A stretch of DNA of 20,436 nucleotides from Priapulus caudatus (GCF_000485595.1 NW_014577294.1:115721-136156), one strand, 5' to 3'; shown: positions 1 through 9,748, numbered from the stretch's first letter. Translations and numbers: made by a program. The notes: generated by a model from the letters alone, not told the origin.

Positions 1-3000
1 ATCGTAATAGGTTGAATTCCAATTTAATTGAGACTTATCGTGGGCGAAGGATGTTCTAAAGGCACCATCAATCATACAAAGCGACACAATCAGTTCTACA
101 ATACGGTAGAGGGCAACGCTGGGAATTCTGATTTCGGAGAGACCTCCAGCAAGCACACAACGCCCCGCTGATATACAGATCGCCATGTTGTTCCTATAAG
201 CATGCGCGCGTGCCGCTCAGACGTAAAAGAATCAACAGATGGCATGTTCAAATAAAAATAAGAAATCGTAAAGGATTATTATAGCCAAGCTCTATCTAAT
301 GTAATGGAATAAGGAAAAGTGTTTGTAAATAAATTGTTTAATATTATAAATCAATTATTTTTTGCAATGGAATAAGGTTGAATTCAAGTTTCAATGAATT
401 ATGTTTGTCGAAGGTGTTCTCTGAATGGGAGCATTCCAACTCATAACAGAGGACGACAATCAGTTTTCTACGAAATTCGCGTAGATGTTACGCTGCGGGA
501 AATCCTATTCGGGAAGACCATGCAGCTAGAACACAGCACCACTGTTATTAACGATACGCAATGCTGTTATCTAGCATGCGCTAAGCGCTCAGACTAAGAT
601 GAAAGCAACAAGATGCTATGTTCATAAAAAGAAGAATCGTAAGATCATCTATGCCAGCTCATATCTAATGTAATGGAAATTAAGGAGATTCATTTAAAAT
701 GGTTTAGATTAGAAATCAAAAATGTTTTTTATTGATGAATAAGTTGCAATTCAATTTAATATGAATTATTGTTGGGCGAAGAATGTTTTAAAGGCACCAT
801 TTTCATCTAAAAGGACACAATCATTACTACCAACTATCGGGGTAGATGTCACGCTGGAATCCCTGTTTCGCGGGTCAAGACATGCAGCTAGCACCCCAGC
901 CCCGTTATTTACATCCGCCCATGTTCTTCCTAAGAATGCGCGCTGCGCTACAGCACTAAAACGAAATCAACAGATGCGCATATTGTTCAATGACGGTACA
1001 AGAATTGTGAAAATTTTATGTCAAGCTCTATCTAATGTAATGGGAAATTTATAGGAACTACTTTAAAATTGTTGTAGATTAGAAAGTTGTTTGCATACGA
1101 ATAATGTTTGCATTCAATTTAATGTGAACTATGTGGACGCAGCGGATGCTTTATAAATGGGAACACATTACAATCATACAAAGCGACCCACATCAGTTCT
1201 ACCAATATCAGGTAGTTGTTAAGCTGCGAGAATTTCGGTATTTCGGAAGACCATGCAGGCTAGCAACCAGGCCCGCTTATTAAATCCACCATACTGTTAA
1301 CTATAGCATGCGCTGCGCTCCAGACTAAAGAATCAACAGATGGCACCATGTTCAATAAAATTAAAGCAAATCGTAAGATAATTTTGCAGCTCTAATCTAG
1401 TATGGGAAATTAACGGGAAAATAGTTTAAAATTGGTATAAATTAGAAATCAATGGTTCTTTTTTTTGCATGGAATAAGGTTTTACATTCATTGAATTTGA
1501 CTTATGTGGGCGAGGGTGTTTCTAATGGGAACCATTCAATCATACAAAGGACACAATCAGTTCCTACCAATATCGGTAGCATTTGACGCTAGTCGAAATC
1601 ATTATTTCGGGAAGGACCATGGCAGCTAGACCAACCAGCCCGTTATTACATGCCGCCTATGTTCCTATAGCATATGCGCTGCCGGTCAGACTAAAAGATC
1701 AACAGATGCATGTTCATAAAATAAGAAATCGGTAATGATATCTATGGCAGTCTCTATCTAACTGTAATGGAAATTTAAGGAAGATTATTTGAAATTCGTA
1801 AAGGAATTAGAATCAATGGTTTTTTAGCAATAGAATAATGTTGCATTCATTTAATGTAGAACTATGTGGGCGAGATGTTTCTAGATGGGAATCATTCACA
1901 TCATACAAGAACAATCAAGTTAACTACCAAGTATCGGTAGATGCACGTGAGAAATCCCTGATTTCGGGGACAGGCATGCAGCTAGCACACCACGCCCGTT
2001 ATACATCCGACCATGTGTTACCTAGCATGCGCTGCGCTTGACTAACAGAATATCAACAGATGGCATGTGATTCAATATGGGCGGAGATAATTGCTGAAGA
2101 ATGTATATGTCAAAGTCTATCTAATGTATGAAATTAAAGGAAGTGCTAATTTAATTGTTAGATTAGAAAGTTGTTTGAGCATGCGCATTAAGCGTTGCAA
2201 TTCAATTTAATATGAACTATGTCGGCGAAGGATGTTTCTAAACAGGCAACAATTTAATCATACAAAGGACCTCAATCAGTTCTACCTATAGGTAGACATC
2301 ACGGCTAAGCGCCCAATTTCTATTTCGGGAAAGACAATCGACAGCTAGACAACCGGCCCCACGTTCATTACAATCGCCGCCATGCGTATCTAAGCATGCG
2401 CTGCCGCGCTCAGACGCTAAAGAAAACACTCAGACGGTGGCATGTTCAAATAAAGAAGAATCGGTTAAGCTTAATGATATTGCTGCCAAGCTCTATTAAT
2501 GTAGTGGAGAAATTTAAGGAGATTATTTAAAATTGTGATAGGGGATTAGAAATCAAATGTATTTTGCCATAGAATAAGTTGCTTACATTTAGTTTGCAAC
2601 ATGTGGCGACAGGATGCTTTATATATGAGGCCACTCATTCAACCAATAAACAACTGGACACAACCAGTTCTACCAATATCGGTAACGTCACGACTGAGAA
2701 ATCCTATTTTGGGAAGACCAGCAGCCGTAAGCACACCGAGCCCGTTATTACATTCGCATGCTGTTCCTAGTAAAGCATGCGCTTAGCGCTATGACTAACA
2801 TGAAATCACACGATGGCCATATGTTCATATGGAAAGAAATATGGCTGAAAAATGTTATTCAAGCTCTATCTAATGTAATGGAAATTAAGGAAGATTAATT
2901 TGAAATTGTTAGATTAGAAATCAAATGTTTTTTGCATAGAATAATGTTGCATTCAATTTAATGTGAACTATGTCGGGCGTAGGAATGTTTCTAAGTGAGG

Positions 3001-4211
3001 AACATTCAATCATACAAGGATCACAATTTTCTACAATATCGGTAGATGGAACGTGGGAATTCGTATTTCGGGAAGACCATTGCAAGCTAGCACCACCAGC
3101 CCCCGTTAAATTACCTCCGCCATGTTGATCTTAAAGCATGCGCTGCGCTCAGACTAGAAAGCAATCAAGCAGATGGCCATTGTTACATGACCGGAAGAAA
3201 TTTGTAAAATTATTAACATTCAAGCTCTATCTAATGCTAATGGCAAAATTGAAGGAAAGATTAATTTAAATGTTAGATTTAGAAGCCAACGCTTGTTATG
3301 CATGCGAATAAGGTTGAATTCAATTCAATTTGGAATTATTGGGCGAAGGATGTTTCTAAAGCAAGGCCAACATTCAATATAAAAGGCACAATCAGGTCTA
3401 CCAATAATCGGTAGATGTTACGCTAGGACGGAATTCCGTAATTTCGGGAAGACCAGTGCGCTAGCAACCTGCCCCACGTTATTAAATCGCCATGCTGTTC
3501 CTAAGCATGCAGCTGCACTGCAGAGCTAAAACAAATCAACAGAATGGCATGTCAATAAAAGAAGCAAATTCGTAAGCTATTATGCTAAGCTCATTCTATG
3601 CTAATTGGAAATTAATGGAAAATTAATTTTGAATTGTATAGATTAGAAATCAATGTTTTTTGCAATAGAATAATGTTGCCATTCATTAAGTGCATATAAT
3701 GTGGGCGAGGATGTTTATTATGCGAACCATCAATAATACAAGCGACACAATCAGTAGTACAATAATCTGTAGATGGCACGCTGGAATTCGTAATTTCGGG
3801 ACGAAGACGATGCAGCTAAGCACACCAGCCCACGTTCAGTTAATCCGCCATGTTGCTTCCTTAAGACATGCGCTGCGCTGCAGACTAAAAGAATCAACAG
3901 ATGATGATTCAACAAAAAAGAAATCGTAAAGTTATTATGCATAAGCTTCTATCTAATGTAACTGGAATTACAGGAAGTATTAAGTTTGAAAATTTGATTA
4001 GATTAGAAATTAATATGTTTTTTTGCAATAGAATAATGTGGCATTCAATTTATGTTGAATAATCGTGGAAGCGAGGCGCAGTTCTAATGGGAACCACTTC
4101 AATGCATACAAAGCCACAATCAGATGATCTACCATATCTGTAAGATGGCCGCTGGGATTCGCTATTTCGGCGAAGCATGCAGTTAGCACCAAGCACCGCT
4201 TATTAATCCAT
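1..4211 (+). repeat. Tandem satellite, ~350-bp unit, about 11.5 error-rich copies
   Basis: About eleven and a half head-to-tail copies of the unit seen cleanly at 5534-6688. Recurring landmarks are a CATGCGCTGCGC-like motif near 201, 574, 937, 1307, 1671, 2027, 2395, 2777, 3137, 3506 and 3869, and an AATATCGGTAGATG-like motif about 110 bp before each. Spacing is 356-382 bp (mean about 367), against 344-354 bp in the clean copies. The excess comes from scattered single-base insertions that differ from copy to copy; no two copies of the AATATCGGTAG motif are spelled the same way with the same flanks. Small open frames here are not credible genes because the indels are not shared. Copies fall into two subtypes, described at 5534. 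The array runs off the left edge. Confidence 0.95.
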
Positions 4212-4426
4212 CTATAGCAACAAGTCCATGAGCAGAAATGTGATAAAGTCGCGATTTACAATTAATCACACTTCCTTTTTACACTAAAGCGCCACTATTT
4301 TCGATGAACACCCTCTACACGAGTGTTGTTCTCCATCACCTAGCAATCTGCAAATGGTAACTCGCCGTTGATCGGCGCTTGTGTCGCGCGTGGGATATTA
4401 CGTCATTTTAACCTGAAGGGCATAGG
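4212..4426 (+). repeat. Dispersed repeat R1, copy 1 (215 bp)
   Basis: Matches 13480-13686 in the same orientation, nearly identical from CTATAGCAACAAGTCC to GAAGGGCATAG. The differences are a few substitutions and an 8-bp segment (near 4303) that the other copy lacks. An internal perfect 5-bp-stem hairpin, CGCCG-TTGAT-CGGCG, is present in both copies. The two ends share only about four bases as an inverted repeat (CTAT...ATAG), so terminal inverted repeats are not established. It directly abuts the noisy satellite on the left. No coding potential is seen and the family is not recognised. It could be one end of a longer mobile element. Confidence 0.85.
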
Positions 4427-4634
4427 GATACTTGAGTGAAGGCGTGCCGAAGGCACCCTATGCTAGGGTGGTCCGGGGGCATGCCCCCCTCCCACCTGGA
4501 AAATTCCGGCAGCTGTGTAATCACAGGGGAATTCTATCAGCCTGCCGACTGACTTTTTTTATTTTTGGCCACAATTAGTTAGTGGCTGAACGGAGGGGGG
4601 TGGTTGCAATCAATCCCCTCTAGATCCGCCACTG
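4427..4634 (-). mobile_element. Hairpin-rich segment ending in a TIR-like GGCGGATCTAG terminus
   Basis: Contains a perfect 7-bp-stem, 3-base-loop hairpin (CACCCTA-TGC-TAGGGTG, 4454-4470). Directly after it lies a 14-bp palindrome, GGGGGCATGCCCCC (4475-4488). The segment ends with CCCTCTAGATCCGCCACTG at 4616-4634. The reverse complement of that end, CAGTGGCGGATCTAG, nearly matches CAGGGGCGGATCTAG at 9749, which points the other way. From memory, GGGCATGCCCCC hairpins and GGCGGATCTAG ends are common in invertebrate transposon remnants, but I cannot assign a family. No transposase frame is visible, so this is a non-autonomous fragment at best. Confidence 0.4.
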
Positions 4635-4640
4635 TTATCG

Positions 4641-4863
4641 ACTAATAATTTCACGTAATTGCCGTTCAAACACTCCCCTGTAACACATAGGGATCGCATC
4701 GATGCAGTCTCATCGAAGGCACACCACTGTGCGCAAACTCACAGAGAGGTAGAGTTTTCTCTATCTTTTTGTAAGTTAATTTGTGCATAATTGTCTGCGC
4801 GCGAAGAGGTTATATGTAGCAGCTAGAGGACCATTTGAACGGCATTTACGAGGAATTATTACT
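4641..4863. repeat. Inverted repeat pair flanking ~160 bp (MITE-like)
   Basis: The 30 bases at 4641-4670 match the reverse complement of 4834-4863 at about 25 positions. The inner 17 bases, CGTAA(T/A)TGCCGTTCAAA, have one mismatch. The intervening 163 bp have no convincing coding content. The arrangement resembles a small foldback element or miniature inverted-repeat transposon. A target-site duplication is not clear, because the sequence outside the arms is AT-rich and partly continues the pairing. A short open frame that begins inside the right half (4783) and runs past the arm is not recognised. Confidence 0.5.
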
Positions 4864-4917
4864 AATAATAGGCGAAACAGTGTAGATAGATATAGTTTGG
4901 TAGTAAATGCGACTCGT

Positions 4918-5533
4918 ATTTATTTACCATTATATTTTCAAAACGACCCAAGTGTCTGTAATCATATAGCAGGGCAAGAGTACAAGATGTAGCACAAGTA
5001 ACATTATGTAGTAGTATATGTATAGTAATGTATAGTAGGAATAATAATAAGGGTGCGAGTTGAGATGTTATTCGTTATAATCACACATCTAAGCGCAGTG
5101 ATGTAAACCCACGATCACTGCGCCGTGCACGTACGTAGTTCTTGCCCTCCAAGCAATTGGAAAACTGGTCTAACTAGAAATAAACGCGGACGCAGATATA
5201 TTTGACGAAACGGAGCTATAGCAATTATGAACCACCCACTAGAATGTTCATCCAAAACAAAATCAAACCCCGTTCCCGCTTGCCAATACCTAGAATCAAG
5301 TCAAGAGCAAACGACTAATTAACATTACAACAGGCGCATTACGAAACGAGGCCGGTTCTGTCAATATATGTTACTACAGTCCTGCAAAACATCGAGAGAA
5401 GAAATCGAACAGTTTCAATTTAATCCTTACGCGCGCGGCCGCCTCCGGCTCTGTACGGAGCAAGCGTATAGCTTTCGCACGCAGTAGTTTGAATCCATTC
5501 ATTGACCGTAATTAGCAAATCATCAAAGCATCA
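4918..5533 (+). repeat. Dispersed repeat R2, copy 1 (~615 bp)
   Basis: Highly similar, by eye well over 90%, to 9779-10399 in the same orientation. Both copies run from TTTACCATTATATTTTC-like sequence to the same right end, AATTAGCAAATCATCAAAGCATCAA. Differences are almost all single substitutions, many of them transitions. The shared right end with short ATCAA-type iterations, together with left ends in different contexts, is what a 5'-truncated retroelement 3' end would look like, but no reverse transcriptase frame is present. A NotI-like GCGGCCGC lies near the right end in both copies. The clean satellite starts immediately after 5533. Confidence 0.85.
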
Positions 5534-6688
5534 AGTTTCTAATGGGAACCATTCAATCATACAAAGGACACAATCAGTTCTACCAATATCGGTAGATGGC
5601 ACGCTGGGAATTCGTATTTCGGGAAGACCATGCAGCTAGCACACCAGCCCCCGTTATTACATCCGCCATGTTGTTCCTAAGCATGCGCTGCGCTGAGACT
5701 AAAAGAATTCAACAGATGGCATATGTTCAATGACGGAAGAAATTGTGAACGTTTTATGTCAAGCTCTATCTAATGTAATGGAAATTAAGGAAAATTACTT
5801 TAAAATTGTTAGATTAGAAATCAAATGTTTTTTGCATAGAATAATGTTGCATTCAATTTAATGTGAACTATGTGGGCGAGGGATGTTTCTAATGGGAACC
5901 ATTCAATCATACAAAGGACACAATCAGTTCTACCAATATCGGTAGATGGCACGCTGGGAATTCCTATTTCGGGAAGACCATGCAGCTAGCACACCAGCCC
6001 CCGTTATTACATCCGCCATGTTGTTCCTAAGCATGCGCTGCGCTCAGACTAAAAGAAATCAACAGATGGCATATGTTCAATGACGGAAGAAATTGTGAAC
6101 ATTTTATGTCAAGCTCTATCTAATGTAATGGAAATTAAGGAAGATTAATTTAAAATTGTTAGATTAGTAAGTTGTTTGCATGGAATAAGGTTGAATTCAA
6201 TTTAATATGAATTATGTGGGCGAAGGATGTTTCTAAAGGGCACCATTCAATCATACAAAGGACATAATCAGTTCTACCAATATCGGTAGATGTGACGCTG
6301 GGAATTCCTATTTCGGGAAGACCATGCAGCTAGCACACCAGCCCCCGTTATTACATCCGCCATACTGTTCCTATAAGCATGCGCTGCGCTCAGAGTAAAA
6401 GAAATCAACAGATGGCATGTTCAATAAAATAAGAAATCGTAAAGATATTATGCCAAGCTCTATCTAATGTAATGGAAATAAAAGAAGATAAATTTAAAAT
6501 TGTTAGATTAGAAAGCAAATGTTGTTTGCATGGAATAAGGTTGAATTCAATTCAATTTGAATTATGATGTGGGCGAAGGATGTTTTCAATAAGCACAATT
6601 CAATCATACAAAGGACACAATCAGTTCTACCAATATCGGTAGATGTCACGCTGGGAATTCCTATTTCGGGAAAACCATGCAGCTAGGT
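5534..6688 (+). repeat. Tandem satellite, clean copies (about 3.3 units, 344-354 bp)
   Basis: Units begin at GTTTCTAATGGG or a variant near 5535, 5885, 6229 and 6582; the last is truncated. Two subtypes are visible. Subtype A has GCATAGAATAATGTTGCATTC and a CAATGACGGAAGAAATTGTG middle. Subtype B has GCATGGAATAAGGTTGAATTC and a CAATAAAATAAGAAATCGTA middle. One unit switches from A in its middle to B in its end, so the copies are mosaics. The long matching stretches between neighbours and the absence of scattered one-base indels contrast sharply with 1-4211. The array starts where dispersed repeat R2 ends and stops in a 17-bp triplication at 6672. Confidence 0.95.
5596..5861 (+). pseudogene. 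Decayed reading frame inside the satellite monomer
   Basis: In the first clean unit an ATG directly after a TAG opens a 45-codon frame (5596-5733). An overlapping ATG at 5730 opens a second frame of 43 codons (5730-5861). The two are offset by a TA dinucleotide (GCA-TA-TGTTC) that the third unit lacks. Without it the frames join. The monomer would then be 348 bp, or 116 codons, reading from the ATG through to the next TAG-ATG, apart from one TAA near the end in subtype A. Between subtypes, six of seven differences in the stretch reading EIVNILCQALSNVMEIKE are synonymous. Elsewhere replacements dominate and other frame-changing indels occur. No family is recognised. It may be an ancient coding segment amplified as satellite, or chance. 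Confidence 0.3.
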
Positions 6689-6720
6689 AAACCATGCAGC
6701 TAGGTAAACCATGCAGCTGG
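6672..6720 (+). repeat. 17-bp unit repeated three times at satellite edge
   Basis: AAACCATGCAGCTAGGT occurs at 6672-6688 and 6689-6705, with a third copy truncated after CATGCAGCTGG at 6706-6720. The unit comes from the satellite itself (GACCATGCAGCTAGC in the clean copies). The array therefore ends in a short local expansion of its own sequence. Confidence 0.9.
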
Positions 6721-7841
6721 AGCAACTGATCGATTCCATGACCATTCGATTGATGACCAACCAACCGATTCGATTACCATTACGGTATTATTATTTTCGA
6801 AACCTGTAATGTGCTTAGATACATGCTGGTCTTATCTATCTGTAGCTTACAGCAGTGGTGGAGAGTAAAGGAATTACTTGTTTTAACAATACAGCAAATT
6901 GCCTCTTTTCACGACATGCACATTCGTTGGTCTTTCTTGCCGTGCTTTTTTCCATTCTGTCTTGCATCCGGCTGCTCCACTCCCCTTTCTTTTCTGTCTT
7001 GCCTCAGTCCGTTCGTTCGTTCTTTCGGTCTTGCCTCTGTCCTCCCCTTGGTTACTTTTTATCTCTGCTCGCTTCCATTTTTCTTCTGGCCTTGGCCCCT
7101 TCTGCTCCTCATCTATTGCATGCTGGTCGTCCATATCCATCTCATCTTGAAAACCAGTTTAGTTATATTTCTGCCATGAGTAGGGCAATCGCCACGGCAA
7201 ACTTCCAGGGCAAGCGAACGCACGTGCATACATTTGTGACTTGCTCTATCGACCCGAGGCTTAACTTGACCAGTTCATCTTGTCCGACGAGGCACCAGTG
7301 TCTTTTCCCCACCTCGTATATACTCTTGCCACGGGGTTGGCCGCATAGCAGGCGAAACAAAGCCCGCTTTTAGCAATAGTGATGCGATCATGCGAGGTGC
7401 TGCAATTGGAACAAGAGACAGAATTGCATACGAATGTCCACACGTGAAGGAATTGAGAGTAACTACAAGAGCGAGGAATTTCAAGGTGGTGGAAGGAGGT
7501 GCTCGATGGTAAAATTCGCAAATACGGCGTATTCTAGAATACCGACCCGACGTGCCCTTAAACAACAGCAACATTAGCAACAGTAACATCACATATCACC
7601 CCATACTCGTATTAATGCTTGCATATTAAACATAGATGCGCGGTCTACTTACAGTTTTGCCTTAGGGAATTTCCCCTCGTGGCAACGCGATGTGCGCACG
7701 TGCATGGCGCAAGAACGAAAGACGTCGACGTAGCACAACGCCCTCCTATAAAGTAGGCTGGCGTCTGTTGACTTAAGCATAAGCAGCGTACGTGGGTTCA
7801 AAGTCTTTTATATCAAGACACGTACGAGACACATAGATGTA

Positions 7842-7844
<3 letters not shown>
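6721..7844. other. Gene-poor stretch with pyrimidine-rich tract (6900-7150)
   Basis: Begins with ATTCGATT/GACCAACC-like short iterations (6730-6780). From about 6900 to 7150 the plus strand is strongly pyrimidine-biased, with recurring TCTGTCTTGCC-like motifs that suggest a decayed minisatellite. Overlapping open frames occur here on both strands. Their translations are low-complexity (Ser/Leu/Phe/Cys-rich on plus, Lys/Glu/Arg-rich on minus), which is what a biased tract produces. Frames at 7160-7600 on either strand have no recognisable domain and no well-placed splice sites. I see no supportable gene. Confidence 0.5.
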
Positions 7845-7878
<34 letters not shown>

Positions 7879-7904
7879 GTATATATAATATATAATATAT
7901 AAAT

Positions 7905-7951
<47 letters not shown>

Positions 7952-8246
7952 CGAAAGAGGAGAGCGCTGGAAGAGAAAGAGAGAGAGGGTGGGAGAAAGA
8001 GAGAGACAGGGTGGGTGAGAGAGAGAAAGCGAGAGGATAGGAGAGAGAAGGAGCGAGAGCGCGCGTGAGATAGGGCGCAAGCGCGAGAGAATAAGAGAAG
8101 GGGAGGGAGAGAACTTGAACAATAGCTAGAGCCGGAGTGGCATAGAGAAATATATAGAGATAAGGAAAGCCAGCGAGAGAATGAGACAGAGGGAAAGAAT
8201 GAGAAAGGAGGGGTGAGGGATGGATATATACTGAGAGATCGAGATC

Positions 8247-8295
<49 letters not shown>
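7845..8295. repeat. Compound microsatellite: (TA)n then purine-rich (GA)n
   Basis: Alternating TA runs at 7845-7924 are followed abruptly by a purine-rich tract at 7925-8295 built mainly of GA dinucleotides with scattered interruptions. A near-pure GA run sits at 8248-8295. The plus strand is almost all A and G for about 370 bp, so mirror-repeat (triplex) structures are possible. Open frames on the minus strand here read as Ser-Leu repeats and are not genes. Confidence 0.95.
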
Positions 8296-8297
<2 letters not shown>

Positions 8298-8391
8298 TAA
8301 GAGAGGTATACAGTATCAGGCAGGCCGGGGCGCGCGAACGTAATTTCTGTCATGTCATGCCTGGCGCTACAACGCAGCATGGGTAGATGTA

Positions 8392-8410
8392 GATATCAGA
8401 TGCTGATATC
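8392..8410. other. Perfect hairpin, 8-bp stem
   Basis: GATATCAG-ATG-CTGATATC is a perfect inverted repeat with a three-base loop. It lies between the GA tract and the SINE. No function can be assigned. Confidence 0.7.
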
Positions 8411-8565
8411 AATGTACACACATAGGCAGTATAGGCTATAAACCGTGCCCACGGCCGCTCCTACCACTGATAAGTGACTGATAAGAGACTATTACAAATA
8501 CACAAAAGTTGAGTCACGACCCAAATGTCACAAGACGGCTAGTTCATTATTCATTAGACACTAGA

Positions 8566-8666
8566 CCATTTTTCAAGTCTTTGGTATGACCCGGCCGGGA
8601 GTTAAACCCCCGACCTTCCACATACGAGGCGAGCACTCAACCATTGAGCCATCGCAGTGCTACTAC
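8566..8666 (-). mobile_element. tRNA-derived SINE head with conserved central motif
   Basis: On the minus strand an A box, TGGCTCAATGG (complement of 8641-8651), is followed about 43 bases later by a B box, GGTTTAACTCC (complement of 8598-8608). These form a tRNA-like RNA polymerase III promoter. Directly after it the minus strand reads GGGTCATACCAAAGACTT and then AAAAATGGT. I recall that motif as the shared central domain of a widespread invertebrate SINE group (MetaSINE-type); this is from memory and unverified. The B box has TTAA where the consensus has TCGA, so the copy is probably old. The 3' part may run to about 8450, but I cannot place its tail. It is not a functional tRNA: the arms do not fold cleanly and there is no discriminator region. 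Confidence 0.65.
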
Positions 8667-9748
8667 ATTTTTGTCAGGTTTTGCTTATTGAAATGTGTTT
8701 CATTGGATTCCTTGTCCCTGAAAATGTATGTTTAGCACTTAAAATCAAAGCTCTATGTTATTTAGAAGCGGAGATATAGGGAAATATTAGTTTTATGGAA
8801 CCATCCACCACCAGGATTCTTTAAGAGTTTTGATATGTTATAGAGGACATATTTCTGGGCATAAAACAGTTGACAGCCTTTCTGTTGCAATTTGTCCGAG
8901 GTTGACCCCTTTTTTTTCACGAAATGTCTGGACTATAGGCGCAGCGAATAAACATCTACAAAGTCAACAGTAAACAATTAATTGCAGTATTTATATAGTG
9001 TCAGCAGAAAAAATTCTCTTCGCGCTGTTGCTTTTGGCCGGCTTCACGGTGCGACCATCGCTGGCCACGACAGAGATAGAATGCGAGGACATCACAATTC
9101 CATTATGTCGTGGAATCGAGTACACGCAGACACATATATGCCCAACCTCCTAAACCACAGGAAACAGGATGATGCGGGACTAGAGGTACATAAATTCAAA
9201 ATGAGTTTCAAATACTTATATATAATTGCTCTCATTTTTATGTCTGTTTGTGAATCATTACGGCTATAGCCAAGAGCCTATAATATATCACTGACAGCGA
9301 TAAAATCTTATTATTAATCTGTTATTGACAAATATTTGGAATAGAACTAGAAAACAAAAAATGTTCAGTACAAATAAGTAGTCTAGCTATTATATACGTG
9401 AAACAAACTCACAAACGTTCGTCTTTTCTATTCGACAAACGGAAATTAAAATTGAATAAAAGTTATTAAATTTGTGATTTCATCATTGTCATTGTAATTG
9501 TAAATTGACATTGTAATTTGTAATATTTGTGAAATGGTACAAATTGAAAATTGGAATAAACTTCAACTAACCTTGTATTGAAATTGGTATATTTCACTTA
9601 TATTTAGACTTGTTTAAGACTGACATTTAACTTCATTTTCTCCTAGCGGTTGCACTGTTCATCGTAGCCACAGGCACTTGGGCCGACTCAATAAAATGAT
9701 TGTAAATAAACACCAATCGTATTAACTACTAAAGTATGAATGTTTATG
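8667..9748. other. AT-rich stretch without a supported gene
   Basis: Mostly unremarkable AT-rich sequence. A 95-codon open frame at 8982-9269 has no recognisable domain. Its last 22 codons, from ATG 9201, read as a hydrophobic signal-peptide-like segment, discussed in the findings. From 9440 to 9600 there are loose iterations of TTGTAATTTGTAA and TTGAAATTGG. TTCTCCTAG at 9638-9646 is a good-looking splice acceptor. Confidence 0.4.

Noticed and set aside
394-4192. Many 60-97-codon frames inside the left satellite array
   Set aside because: They differ from copy to copy because of scattered indels that look like read errors; none is shared between units or preserved in the clean copies.
4212-5533. 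Helitron hypothesis for the block carrying repeats R1 and R2
   Set aside because: Ends do not show a TC start with a CTRR end and a preceding 3' hairpin in either orientation.
1-6700. CRISPR array or hammerhead-ribozyme satellite
   Set aside because: Whole ~350-bp units repeat without spacer/repeat alternation, and no CTGATGA...GAAA core was found in the monomer on reading it.
6811-7373. Overlapping 122- and 172-codon plus frames, possibly a membrane protein
   Set aside because: They cover a pyrimidine-rich, partly repetitive tract; hydrophobicity follows from T/C bias, several frames are open at once, and no domain is recognised.
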